Assembly: GCA_025361125.1 (NCBI GenBank)
Contig: JANYBM010000063.1
Coordinates: 1 to 38,168 of the forward strand
DNA from: Holophagaceae bacterium
Lineage (GTDB): Bacteria > Acidobacteriota > Holophagae > Holophagales > Holophagaceae
Direction: 5' to 3'
DNA length: 38,168 bases
In this document: one piece after another, positions 1 through 8,593 of the stretch
How positions within the stretch are numbered: position 1 is the first letter of the stretch
How the letters are laid out: every line of letters starts with the position of its first letter
Notes under the pieces: generated by a model
What the model was told of the DNA's origin: nothing
Seen by the model: only the letters and a program-made list of their open reading frames with translations
Databases searched by the model: none
Translations under genes and position numbers: made by a program

Positions 1-1
1 G

Positions 2-490
2 CTGGCCAACAACATCAACTGCACGCTGCATGCGGGCGAAGCCTACGGCCCCGAAAGCATCCACCAAGCCATCCACCTCTGCGGCGCCCATCGCATCGGC
101 CACGGCGTGCGGCTCATCGAGGACGGCGATCTGATGAATTACGTCAACGATCACCGGATTCCGCTGGAATGCTGCCCCCTTTCCAATGTGCAGACCAAGG
201 CTGTGAAGCGGATGGCGGACCATCCCATCCGGCTGTTCTACGACCTGGGACTGCGTGTGACCGTGAACACCGACAACCGGCTGATGACCAACACCACCGT
301 GAGCAAGGAATTCCTGACTATCCATGAGCAATTGGGATTCAGTCTGGAAGAGATCAAGGAACTCATCATCATGGGCTTCAAGAGCGCCTTCCTGCCCTAT
401 GCCATCAAGCGCGCCATGCTGGGTGAAGTCGTGGAAGAGCTGAAGAATTTCAAGCCGAAGAGCCTGGAGAGCAAGCGCGAGCATCTCTAA
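2..490 (+). CDS. add: Adenosine deaminase, C-terminal part (cut by window start)
   Basis: The frame is open from base 2 and ends at 490, giving the last 162 residues of a protein whose start lies before the window. It carries the hallmarks of the metal-dependent adenosine/AMP deaminase family: HAGEAYGP (zinc ligand and catalytic Glu region), HRIGHGVRL, CPLSN and VNTDNRL. The family hydrolyses adenosine to inosine and ammonia in purine salvage. The last motif reads NTDN rather than the NTDDP of mammalian enzymes; as I recall this variant is usual in one bacterial branch, so I do not read it as inactivating. The internal Met at 107 is not the start, because conserved motifs lie upstream of it in the same frame. 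Adenosine rather than adenine as substrate is inferred from motif style only. Confidence 0.9.
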   Translation: MANNINCTLHAGEAYGPESIHQAIHLCGAHRIGHGVRLIEDGDLMNYVNDHRIPLECCPLSNVQTKAVKRMADHPIRLFYDLGLRVTVNTDNRLMTNTTVSKEFLTIHEQLGFSLEEIKELIIMGFKSAFLPYAIKRAMLGEVVEELKNFKPKSLESKREHL

Positions 491-654
491 ACGGCCTTTT
501 CCGCAAGGTTCTAGAGACGCCGCGGCTCAGTGTGGGTCAGTTGGAGGCGGGCCAAGCGCCGTTTGTCCGGCTCGCGCTGCCCTCGTCCGGCTCATTCCCT
601 AAGCCCGGGTTTGAGCAAGCTTGGCGATGAATCATGGGGAATCCCGGAGGCCCC
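491..654. other. Intergenic stretch, no gene seen
   Basis: These 164 bases between add and the acyltransferase gene hold no convincing ORF. There are several short GC-rich inverted motifs (for example GGCGGGCC followed by GGCGC-type words and two copies of GTCCGGCTC near 568 and 586), but no hairpin followed by a T-run that I would call a terminator. A Shine-Dalgarno GGAGG at 646-650 belongs to the next gene. Confidence 0.4.
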
Positions 655-1863
655 ATGCCCGACCTTGAGCCATCGAACAACACTGCTGTGAACTCGACCC
701 GAAGACCCGACCTGGATTGGCTGCGGGTCGTCTGTATCCTGTTGCTGCACCTCTATCATTCGGCACGGATGTTCAACGTGGACGATCCTTGGCATGTGAA
801 GGCTCCGGTGCTGCTGCCGATCCTGAACGGACCCATGGATATCCTCCACCTGTTGCGCATGCCGCTGCTCATGCTCATCGCCGGCACGGCCACGGCCTTC
901 GCCCTGCGCAAGCGCGGCATCGGCGCCTTCGCGATCGATCGGATTAAGCGGCTGTTATGGCCGCTGATCTTCGGCATGCTGGTGATCGTGCCCCCCCAGA
1001 TCTGGGTCGAGCGGGTTTGGAAGGGTCAATACAGCGGTTCCTACTTCGCATTCTGGCCCTCGGTGTTCCATGGCGTTCCCTATCCGAAGGGAAGCCTGAG
1101 CTGGCACCACCTCTGGTTCGTGGCCTATCTATTCGTGTTCTGCATGGCGGCCCTTCCGCTCTTCACCTGGTTCCGACGCGAAGGCGGAAAAACCTTCCTG
1201 GCCAAGCTCGAAGCCTTCCTGGCTCGGGGCGCCAATCATTGGTGGATGGCCGTTCCCATTCTTGTGGGGCGCTTCCTGCTGCGCGACCACCGCGAGACCG
1301 GAGATCTCATCCATGACCCCAAGGCCCTGGTTTTCTATGGTGGACTCTTCCTGGCAGGCCATCTCCTGGGAAGGATGCCGAGGCTGGAAGCGCGGCTAGT
1401 GGAACTGCGCCAATGGAACCTGCTCATCTCATTAAGCCTGTTGGCGGCGCTGCTGCCTCCGGGCGAATTTCCATTCCCTCTGGAACACATCGCGATCTAC
1501 GCCTTCATCTGGGCTTCCCTCTGCGCCGCCCTGGGCTATGCCAAGGCACGGGTCACGAATCCCAAACCCTGGCTCACCCGCGCCCAATCCCGTGCCTACC
1601 CGTTCTACATCTTCCACCAGACCGTGATCGTGGTGCTGGGCTGGTGGATGTTGCGGTTGCAGCTCGGTCCGTGGACTTTCTTCGCGGCGCTGACCGTATT
1701 CTCATTCTTCTTGACCTGGGGCCTCTGCGAGTCGGTCGCCGCCATTTCCTGGCTGAGACCGTGCCTGGGCATGGGTCCCAAACCTACCAAGGCAGAGCAC
1801 CGTGCTTCCCGGCGCCTCACGGATGGGCAGTTGGCGGCCATACTTTCTGACGAGGCCCGTTGA
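655..1863 (+). CDS. Membrane acyltransferase, acyltransferase-3 family
   Basis: This is a polytopic inner-membrane protein of about 402 residues with roughly ten hydrophobic segments. The N-terminal signature (RPDLDWLRVVCILLLHLYHS) with its Arg and His fits the acyltransferase-3 / OpgC-like family, which moves acyl or succinyl groups onto extracytoplasmic glycans. The C-terminus has the usual FYIFHQTVIVVLGWW-type helix. I chose ATG 655 because GGAGG lies 4 bases upstream at 646-650; an in-frame ATG at 634 has no ribosome site. The stop TGA (1861-1863) abuts the ATG of the histidine kinase gene, so the two are almost surely co-transcribed. The substrate cannot be read from the sequence; cell-envelope glycan modification is an inference. 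Confidence 0.85.
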   Translation: MPDLEPSNNTAVNSTRRPDLDWLRVVCILLLHLYHSARMFNVDDPWHVKAPVLLPILNGPMDILHLLRMPLLMLIAGTATAFALRKRGIGAFAIDRIKRLLWPLIFGMLVIVPPQIWVERVWKGQYSGSYFAFWPSVFHGVPYPKGSLSWHHLWFVAYLFVFCMAALPLFTWFRREGGKTFLAKLEAFLARGANHWWMAVPILVGRFLLRDHRETGDLIHDPKALVFYGGLFLAGHLLGRMPRLEARLVELRQWNLLISLSLLAALLPPGEFPFPLEHIAIYAFIWASLCAALGYAKARVTNPKPWLTRAQSRAYPFYIFHQTVIVVLGWWMLRLQLGPWTFFAALTVFSFFLTWGLCESVAAISWLRPCLGMGPKPTKAEHRASRRLTDGQLAAILSDEAR

Positions 1864-2973
1864 ATGGAATTGCCCAACGATCAGAGTCCAGCCTGGCAAT
1901 GGCCACGGATCAACCTCCGCTGGGCCCTGCTTGCGGGAGGCTTTTTCTTCCTGAATGCCCTGCGGCTCGCCCTCGCGGTCGCACTGGATCTGCGGGCATC
2001 GGGTTCTCCCACACCCTGGCAGAAACCCCTGGTCTGGGAATTGACCTCGGCTCTGGTGGTCTGGGCTCTCCTTCCTCTGGCCCAAGCCGCAGCCTTGAAT
2101 GCGCCCTGGCAACGCGTGTCCTGGAGACGGTTCATCGGCATCCACCTAGGCGCCACCGCCGTGTTCTGGCTGCTGCATGTGGCGGGGATGTGGTCGCTGC
2201 GCATGGGCGTGTACCACTTGGCGGGCTGGGGCGCCTACGACTATGGCGACATGGTCTTCCGCGCGCCCATGGAAGGCCTGAAGGATTTCATGAGTTTCGC
2301 GGCCTTCGCGGCGGTCTTCCACATCTTGGATATCCGCCGTCGGAGGCAGGAGCGTGATCTCGCGGCGGTGCAACTCGAATCCGAACTCCGGGAGGCGCGG
2401 CTCCAAGCCCTCTCCGCCCAGCTCGATCCCCACTTTCTGTTCAATGCCCTCAATACCCTTAGCGCGGTGATGTTCGATGACCTGGCCAAGGCTGACAGGT
2501 TGCTGGGGGACCTGGGTCAGATGCTTCGTGATGGGCTTGAGGCCGGAGGCTCTACCTGGACGATGGACCGGGAACTGGCCTACCTTTCCCACTACCTGGC
2601 CTTCATCGAAGCGCGCTTCGGTGACCGGGTGCGCGTGGAACTGGACATCGCAGCGGGGATGGAGAATTTTCCCGTGCCCCGCTTCGCCCTCCAGCGACTG
2701 GTGGAGAATGCCTTGAAACACAACGAATCCCAAGCCGGTCGGTCGCTCCGCGTCACTGTCGAGGTCCGGTGCGAGGGCAATACAATGCGTTTGGCCGTTT
2801 GCGACGATGGCGTCGGATTCACGGGTGCCGACACGCCGGGCCTGGGGCTGGAGAATCTGCGCCGCAGTCTGGAGTTGCTCCACGGAAGCCGGGCCAGCCT
2901 GGATGCCCACAACTGGAGCCACGGCGGCGCTGAAGTGGTCGTGACCCTGCCAACAGAGGTGAACGGTGACTGA
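1864..2973 (+). CDS. LytS/YehU-type sensor histidine kinase
   Basis: This 369-residue sensor kinase has about four N-terminal membrane segments (within residues 12-155), a short charged linker (DIRRRRQERD), and then the His_kinase domain with the phosphoacceptor motif DPHFLFNALNTL, His at residue 190. The HATPase part follows, with N-box VENALKHN, G1-box CDDGVGF and a GLGLENLRRSLELL helix. The architecture is that of LytS/YehU kinases without a GAF sensor, so the signal is probably sensed within the membrane. The gene starts immediately after the acyltransferase stop and its end overlaps the response-regulator start by 8 bases, showing a tightly coupled operon. The signal is unknown. Confidence 0.92.
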   Translation: MELPNDQSPAWQWPRINLRWALLAGGFFFLNALRLALAVALDLRASGSPTPWQKPLVWELTSALVVWALLPLAQAAALNAPWQRVSWRRFIGIHLGATAVFWLLHVAGMWSLRMGVYHLAGWGAYDYGDMVFRAPMEGLKDFMSFAAFAAVFHILDIRRRRQERDLAAVQLESELREARLQALSAQLDPHFLFNALNTLSAVMFDDLAKADRLLGDLGQMLRDGLEAGGSTWTMDRELAYLSHYLAFIEARFGDRVRVELDIAAGMENFPVPRFALQRLVENALKHNESQAGRSLRVTVEVRCEGNTMRLAVCDDGVGFTGADTPGLGLENLRRSLELLHGSRASLDAHNWSHGGAEVVVTLPTEVNGD

Positions 2974-3718
2974 GCCCCTACGGGTCCTCGTGGTGGACGA
3001 TGAGGCTCCCGCGCGTTCCAAGATCCGCCGTCTGCTGGCGACGGATGCGCGTTTCACGGTTGCCGGGGAAGCCGCGGACGGACCCGAGGCGGTGGCTCAG
3101 GTCCTGGCTTTGCGTCCAGATCTTCTGCTTCTCGACATCCAGATGCCTGGACTGACTGGCTTCGAGGTGCTTGCGACTCTGGAGCCGCCCCTTCCCCAGG
3201 TGATCTTCTCCACCGCCTTTGACCGTTTTGCCCTGGCTGCATTTGAAGCCTCGGCGGTGGACTACCTCCTCAAACCCTATGATTCGGCACGTTTCGCCAA
3301 GGCCCTCGATCGGGCCTGCGCCCTGCATGGGGTTGGCAAGAACAGCGAGCTGAAAGCACTGCTGGCCAGGGTCGCCAAGGCACCCTTGGAGCGCGTGCTG
3401 GTGAAGGTTGAGGACTGCTGGATCCCCGTGCCATTGCGCGCGGTGCGGCGGTTTTCCGCCGATGGCAAACAGGTGAAGGTTCATACCGAGAGCGGTGTCC
3501 ATTCTGTGCGCACAAGCCTGGTGGACCTGGAACGCCGTCTGGACCCTCGCCGCTTCATGCGCGTCCACCGAGGGGAAATCGTGGCCTTGGACGCTGTCGC
3601 GCAGCTGGAGCCCTGGGATCATGGCGATGGTCTGCTGGTGCTGAAGGACGGATCCAAGGTGGTGCTCAGCCGTACCTACCGAACCGCCTTCGTTGAACGT
3701 TGGGGATTTGAAAGTTGA
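2966..3718 (+). CDS. LytTR-family response regulator
   Basis: This 250-residue protein has an N-terminal receiver domain with the acidic pair D11-D12, phosphoacceptor D57 (LLLLDIQMPG), the conserved Ser/Thr and Lys-Pro (LLKPYD), followed by a LytTR DNA-binding domain from about residue 139 to the end (typical words RRFSADGKQVKV, RRFMRVHRGEIV, VVLSRTYR). It is the cognate partner of the LytS-type kinase just upstream; the GTG start at 2966 overlaps the kinase gene end, with AGAGG at 2955-2959 as ribosome site. LytTR regulators bind direct repeats in promoters; the target is unknown, although the acyltransferase in the same operon is an obvious candidate for autoregulation. Confidence 0.93.
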   Translation: MTEPLRVLVVDDEAPARSKIRRLLATDARFTVAGEAADGPEAVAQVLALRPDLLLLDIQMPGLTGFEVLATLEPPLPQVIFSTAFDRFALAAFEASAVDYLLKPYDSARFAKALDRACALHGVGKNSELKALLARVAKAPLERVLVKVEDCWIPVPLRAVRRFSADGKQVKVHTESGVHSVRTSLVDLERRLDPRRFMRVHRGEIVALDAVAQLEPWDHGDGLLVLKDGSKVVLSRTYRTAFVERWGFES

Positions 3719-3800
3719 GCCCAGGCTGCGGGATGCCTTGGAAACGTCTCATCAAGGCCTTCCCATAGCGCCAGTTCGCCATAGATGGGACCATCAACCT

Positions 3801-4847
3801 ATGCTTGACCGCCTGCAATCTTTTCTGAACCAGCACCGCCGGGTGCTGCTTACCACCCATGAAAACCCTGACGGTGACGGTATTGGAGCCTGCCTGGCCC
3901 TGGCCCACTACCTGCGCTTTCTCGGCAAGGAGCCGCGGATCGTGGTGTCACCATCGGTGCCGGGAAATTTGCGCTGGTTGGACACGGAGGGCTGGATTGA
4001 GCCATACGATCCTGCGCGGGTTCACGCGGAACTGGCTGTTTGGCCCGACGCTTGGCTGCTGGTGGATGCTTCCGAACCCCGTCGTCTGGGCCTGATGCAC
4101 CCTGTTTTCGAAGCCACCAAAGCCCCTCGCGCTTGCTTGGATCATCACCTGAAGGAAGCGCCCAAGGGCTTCGAGGCTGAATTCACGGATCCCAAAGCCA
4201 CGGCCAGCGGCGAGCTGGTTTATGATCTCGCGGCTCCTCGCATGGGCCTGCCCCTGCCCGTGGCCATGGCCGAAGCGATTTACGCATCCCTGATCTCAGA
4301 CACGGGCAATTTCCGCTTTTCCAATTCGACTGGCAAGGTTCACCGCATGGCGGCCGAGCTGATCGAACAGGGTGTGCAACCGGCTCGAAGCTACCAGCGG
4401 ATCTATCTTCAGGACACTCCTTCGAAAGTGAAGCTTTGGGGTCGTGCCCTGGAGCGGATGGAGTTGCTCAGTGATGGTCGGTTTGGGTTGCTGGTCATCA
4501 GCCTGGAAGATATGAAGGCTTTTGGCGCCACCCACGATGATTTGGATGAATTGGTACAGCAGCCCACGCGGCTCGCTTCGGTGGAAGTGGCCGGGTTGCT
4601 CTATGAGACGGAAGATGGCCTCATCAAGCTTTCCCTCCGGTCCAAAGAGGCCGTGGATGTGAACGCGGTCTGCAAATTGTTCGGCGGTGGCGGCCATCGT
4701 CTGGCCTCCGGTGCGAAGCTGGACGGACCCATGCAAGCAGCCAAGACGCGGGTTGTGGCAGCGGTGTCGGCCCGATTGGAGCAAGACCTGTCTAGAATTA
4801 AAGTTGAGCAAAAAGATGTTCAAACATCTGTCCCAATCCCACACTGA
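3801..4847 (+). CDS. nrnA: DHH/DHHA1 phosphoesterase, NrnA type (oligoribonuclease / pAp phosphatase)
   Basis: This cytoplasmic protein of about 348 residues has the DHH-domain motifs TTHENPDGDGIGACLAL, a central DAS-type Asp motif (LLVDASEPR), LDHHLKEAP, and SLISDTGNFRFSNST, then a C-terminal DHHA1 domain ending in GGGGHRLASG. NrnA proteins degrade 2-5-mer RNA and dephosphorylate 3'-phosphoadenosine 5'-phosphate with Mn2+; they can also finish pGpG breakdown, which would link to the c-di-GMP genes in this window (inference). I chose ATG 3801, since family members begin about 15 residues before the TTHENPDGD motif; the same frame is open back to a TTG at 3693, but that would add 36 unlikely residues and overlap the regulator gene. 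The ribosome site is weak (GGGA at 3787-3790). Confidence 0.88.
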   Translation: MLDRLQSFLNQHRRVLLTTHENPDGDGIGACLALAHYLRFLGKEPRIVVSPSVPGNLRWLDTEGWIEPYDPARVHAELAVWPDAWLLVDASEPRRLGLMHPVFEATKAPRACLDHHLKEAPKGFEAEFTDPKATASGELVYDLAAPRMGLPLPVAMAEAIYASLISDTGNFRFSNSTGKVHRMAAELIEQGVQPARSYQRIYLQDTPSKVKLWGRALERMELLSDGRFGLLVISLEDMKAFGATHDDLDELVQQPTRLASVEVAGLLYETEDGLIKLSLRSKEAVDVNAVCKLFGGGGHRLASGAKLDGPMQAAKTRVVAAVSARLEQDLSRIKVEQKDVQTSVPIPH

Positions 4848-4901
4848 TGGCATCCAAGGGATGAAGGGCCGTTCCTTCTTCCATCCTCAATGAGATGATT
4901 G

Positions 4902-5558
4902 ATGTCTAAAGATTGCAGCAACGCCCCCAAGTTGGATCTCATCCAGAAGTTCGAGACGGAATCGGTACCCTTCGTCGCCAAAGCGGATGTGCCTTCGATC
5001 TTCGGTCATTTCACGGTGTATGGCTTTCTTGAAAAAGCCACGGGGAAGGAGCACCTGGCCATTGTCGCCGGAGATATTGATAGCCGCAAACGCATCACCG
5101 TTCGCATCCATAGCGAATGCCTGACCGGCGAAGTTCTCGGTAGCCTCAAATGCGATTGCCGCCAACAACTCGAAGTGGCCTTGCGCCATATCGGTGAGCA
5201 TGGCGGCATTGTGCTCTACTTGCGCCAAGAAGGCCGCGGCATCGGACTGCTGAATAAACTCAAGGCCTACGCATTGCAGGAGCAAGGCCACGATACCGTG
5301 GAAGCCAACAATATGCTGGGCTTTGCCGATGACCTGCGAACCTACAACTCCGCCATCGAGATGCTGCGCTTCTTCGGCATTCGCAAGGTGCTTCTGCTGA
5401 CCAACAATCCGAAGAAGATTCATGCACTGGAGGATGCGGGCATCGAGGTCATGCGCGAGGCCCATCAGCAGGCCAGCAACCCGCACAACCTGCGCTATCT
5501 GAGAACCAAGGCCAAAAAGAGCGGCCACCTGCTGAGCTTCAAGGAAGAACCGCTTTAA
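4902..5558 (+). CDS. ribA: GTP cyclohydrolase II, single-domain
   Basis: This 218-residue enzyme converts GTP to 2,5-diamino-6-ribosylamino-4(3H)-pyrimidinone 5'-phosphate, the first step of riboflavin synthesis. It matches the family through its whole length: RIHSECLTGEVLGSLKCDCR contains the three zinc Cys, RQEGRGIGLLNKLKAYALQ the active-site region, DTVEANNMLGFADD and LLTNNPKKI the C-terminal signatures. It is the stand-alone form (E. coli RibA is 196 residues), without a fused RibB domain, and no other rib gene is nearby. ATG 4902 is preferred over the adjacent in-frame TTG at 4899. It may be co-transcribed with nrnA, 54 bases upstream. Confidence 0.95.
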   Translation: MSKDCSNAPKLDLIQKFETESVPFVAKADVPSIFGHFTVYGFLEKATGKEHLAIVAGDIDSRKRITVRIHSECLTGEVLGSLKCDCRQQLEVALRHIGEHGGIVLYLRQEGRGIGLLNKLKAYALQEQGHDTVEANNMLGFADDLRTYNSAIEMLRFFGIRKVLLLTNNPKKIHALEDAGIEVMREAHQQASNPHNLRYLRTKAKKSGHLLSFKEEPL

Positions 5559-5647
5559 TCGTCTTCGGGAGTTTTTCCTTTCGGAGCGGCTAACCCTGAT
5601 GCGTTAACCTGGATGCCTCGTCTTACGAGTTTATCATTGAGGTTTTC

Positions 5648-8584
5648 ATGCGCGTTGGATCGCTGGCTTGCCTGGCCTGTTTGACTTTTGCGTTGGTTGC
5701 GGGTGATAAGCCGCTGACGAAGACGGAACAAGCCGCACGTTTCCACCCAGTTGCTGCCACACCATCGGCCGACGCTCGCGAGAGCGCTTTTGTGCAGCGG
5801 AGCAAGCTGCTTGTAGGGAGCACTCTGAAGGCCATTCCCTTCCGCAGTGTAGGACCTTTGGGGCAGGGCGGGCGCGTGGTGGGGCTCGTGGCGGATGACC
5901 GAAAACCTTCAGCCTGGGTCGTGGCATTCGCCACCGGCGGGCTTTGGTACACGAAGAACGAAGGTGCCGATTGGACCTCAATTTTCGATCATGAAGGGGC
6001 CTTCGCGCTGGGCGCCATCGCCGTGCAGTGGGGCGAGCCGGGGCAGCCAAAAACAATCTGGGCCGGTAGCGGCGAGGCCAATGCCAGCCGCAGTTCCTAC
6101 GGAGGCTCAGGCATCTTCAAAAGCGCGGATGGCGGCAAGACTTGGGCGAACATGGGACTGAAAAACAGCCACCGCATCGCCCGCATCGTTGTTGATCCTC
6201 ACAATCTGGAAGTTGTCTACGTGGCAGCCCAGGGACCGCTCTACACCAGTGATGGTGAGCGCGGCGTTTTCAAGACCGAAGATGGCGGCAAGAGCTGGAA
6301 GCAAGTGTTGGCGGCGCCCAACCGATCGGGGGCCGTGGATCTCGTTGTGGACCCCACCAACTCCTCCATCGTCTACGCGGCGCTCTGGGAGAAGGATCGC
6401 AAGCCTTATGATTTCCTGGAAAGCGGCGCCAACAGCGGCATCTACAAGAGCGTGGATGGCGGCGCGACCTGGAAACGGCTGGAGGGCGGCTTTCCGAATG
6501 GCGATGGAATCGGGCGCATCGGCCTGGCTCTGAGCCGCCAGAACCCAGCCAAGCTCTACGCCTTCGTGGACAACCAGACCGCGCGGCCAGAGTCGGAAAA
6601 AGATCCGTTCGAGGATCCCGACAAGCTCACGACTAAACAGTTGGAAAAGCTTGGCAAGGACGAAGTTCTGAAGCTCGATGACAAGAAACTCAAGGATTTC
6701 CTGAAGGACAACGGCTTCCACAAGGACATCACGGCCGAGAGCGTAAAGGCCGATCTCAAGGCCGGCAAGATCGAGGTGAAGGACCTGCTGGCCTACGTCT
6801 CCGACGCGGAGCGGGCCCTCTTTGACGTGCATATCATCGGCCCGGAACTTTATGTTTCGGAGAACGGTGGTGCGACCTGGAAGCGCACGCACAAGGAGCG
6901 GTTGGACAACGTTGTCTACAGTTATGGCTACTACTTCGGTCAGGTGCGCGTGGATCCCAAGGATGACCGGCACGTCTATCTTTTGGGCATGCCCATGATC
7001 GAAAGCCGCGACGGCGGGCAGACCTTTCATGGCGCCACAGGCACACCGGAATACGCCGCCCACGCGGATTTCCACGCCCTGTGGATGGACCCTTCCGACC
7101 CGGAACGCGTGGTGCTGGGCCATGATGGCGGCCTTGATGTCAGCACCAATGGCGGCCGCAGCTGGCGTGGTATCAAGAACCTGCCCGTCGGCCAGTTCTA
7201 CACCATTGCCACGGACAATGCCGAACCCTACCGGATCTACGGCGGTCTGCAGGACAACAGCGTGCGCATGGGACCTTCGGAACCTTTGAGGCCTGGCGCG
7301 CAAAGCGACGGCTGGCGTGACATCCTGGGGGGCGATGGCGGCTTCGTGCAGGTGGACCCCCGTGACAACGCCACCATTTATGCCGAATACCAATTTGGAT
7401 CCATGTTCCGCATCAACGCCAAGGTGGCTGAATTCAAATCCATCCAGCCGCGCCACAAGCTCAAGGAAACACCCTACCGCTTCAATTGGATGACGCCGCT
7501 GCTGCTGAGCCCCCACAGCGGCGACATTCTCTACACCGGTACGCAGCATGTGCTGCGAAGCCTCGATAAGGGCACCACCTGGAAAGCTATCAGCAGCGAT
7601 CTCAGCACGAATCCCAAGGTCGGCAATGTACCCTTCGGCACGGTGACCTCGCTTTCGGAAAGCCCGATGCGTTTCGGCCTGCTCTATGCTGGAACGGATG
7701 ACGGGCGCGCCTGGATGAGTCATGACGGCGGCTTCGCGTGGAGCGAGATCACCAAAGGCCTGCCTCCGAATCGCTGGATCACACGGCTGGAACCCAGCCA
7801 TTTCGACGAAGGCACGGTCTACGCGACACTCAGCGGCCTGCGCAACGATGAAAGCGCCGCGTACGTTTTCAAGTCATTGGATTTCGGCACCACTTGGACG
7901 AACATCAAAGCCAATCTACCCGAGGAAAACCTGAATGTGATCCGCGAGGACCCCGCCAACAAGAACCTTTTATTCGTCGGTTCTGATTTCGGTGTCTACA
8001 CCAGCTTGGATGCCGGGAATCATTGGCAGGCCTTCGCCCACGACATGCCCAACGTTCCGGTGCATGATCTCGTCATCCAGGCTAAGGCCCACGATCTCGT
8101 AGTGGGAACCCACGGCCGGAGCGCCTGGGTCGCGCCCATCGAGGCCCTGGAAAAATTCACGGCGGAAGTGGCCGCAGAACCCATTCATCTTTTCGAACCC
8201 AAAAAAGTCCAGGCTCAGAAAAACTGGAAACGCGACCGGCCCACCTGGTGGCCGCGTGGAGAAACCAAAGGCCAATCATTCTGGTTCAGTGCCTCCAAAC
8301 CTGGCGCCATTGAATTGCAGTTATTGACCGAGAAGAAGGAGTCAGTCCGCAGCTGGAAAATCAATGCCAATGCCGGCCTAAACCGCGTGGACTGGGATCT
8401 GCTGGTGGATGTATCCACGATCAAAGGCTTGCCCGCTGGTCGCCGACCCTTCATCCTTCCGGGCAAGTACACACTGACATTGAGCATGGGAACCGAAAAA
8501 CGCGAAACGCCGCTCTTGGTCGAAGTACCCAAGGAGCCCGAACCCGGGAAGGAAGATTCTGATGAAGAAGCCGAAGTGATTTGA
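5648..8584 (+). CDS. Secreted BNR / sortilin-like beta-propeller protein
   Basis: This 978-residue protein has a short N-terminal signal peptide (hydrophobic stretch within residues 4-19) and about ten Asp-box/BNR motifs of the form S-x-D-x-G-x-T-W (SADGGKTW, TEDGGKSW, SVDGGATW, SENGGATW, STNGGRSW, SLDKGTTW, SHDGGFAW, SLDFGTTW and others). Together they indicate one or two sortilin/VPS10-like beta-propellers, a family common as exported proteins in Acidobacteria and Bacteroidetes; many are annotated as glycosyl hydrolases although activity is rarely shown. A Lys/Asp-rich helical insert (about residues 310-390) interrupts the propeller. The C-terminus has a beta-sandwich-like tail and ends in an acidic run. 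TGAGG at 5638-5642 supports ATG 5648. Exact function unknown. Confidence 0.85.
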   Translation: MRVGSLACLACLTFALVAGDKPLTKTEQAARFHPVAATPSADARESAFVQRSKLLVGSTLKAIPFRSVGPLGQGGRVVGLVADDRKPSAWVVAFATGGLWYTKNEGADWTSIFDHEGAFALGAIAVQWGEPGQPKTIWAGSGEANASRSSYGGSGIFKSADGGKTWANMGLKNSHRIARIVVDPHNLEVVYVAAQGPLYTSDGERGVFKTEDGGKSWKQVLAAPNRSGAVDLVVDPTNSSIVYAALWEKDRKPYDFLESGANSGIYKSVDGGATWKRLEGGFPNGDGIGRIGLALSRQNPAKLYAFVDNQTARPESEKDPFEDPDKLTTKQLEKLGKDEVLKLDDKKLKDFLKDNGFHKDITAESVKADLKAGKIEVKDLLAYVSDAERALFDVHIIGPELYVSENGGATWKRTHKERLDNVVYSYGYYFGQVRVDPKDDRHVYLLGMPMIESRDGGQTFHGATGTPEYAAHADFHALWMDPSDPERVVLGHDGGLDVSTNGGRSWRGIKNLPVGQFYTIATDNAEPYRIYGGLQDNSVRMGPSEPLRPGAQSDGWRDILGGDGGFVQVDPRDNATIYAEYQFGSMFRINAKVAEFKSIQPRHKLKETPYRFNWMTPLLLSPHSGDILYTGTQHVLRSLDKGTTWKAISSDLSTNPKVGNVPFGTVTSLSESPMRFGLLYAGTDDGRAWMSHDGGFAWSEITKGLPPNRWITRLEPSHFDEGTVYATLSGLRNDESAAYVFKSLDFGTTWTNIKANLPEENLNVIREDPANKNLLFVGSDFGVYTSLDAGNHWQAFAHDMPNVPVHDLVIQAKAHDLVVGTHGRSAWVAPIEALEKFTAEVAAEPIHLFEPKKVQAQKNWKRDRPTWWPRGETKGQSFWFSASKPGAIELQLLTEKKESVRSWKINANAGLNRVDWDLLVDVSTIKGLPAGRRPFILPGKYTLTLSMGTEKRETPLLVEVPKEPEPGKEDSDEEAEVI

Positions 8585-8593
8585 AAGGTCAGC

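Noticed and set aside
3693-3800. TTG start for the nrnA gene
   Set aside because: Adds 36 residues before the conserved N-terminus and overlaps the regulator gene.
6107-7801. Long minus-strand frame opposite the BNR gene
   Set aside because: Antisense shadow; Asp-box motifs on the plus strand prove the coding direction.
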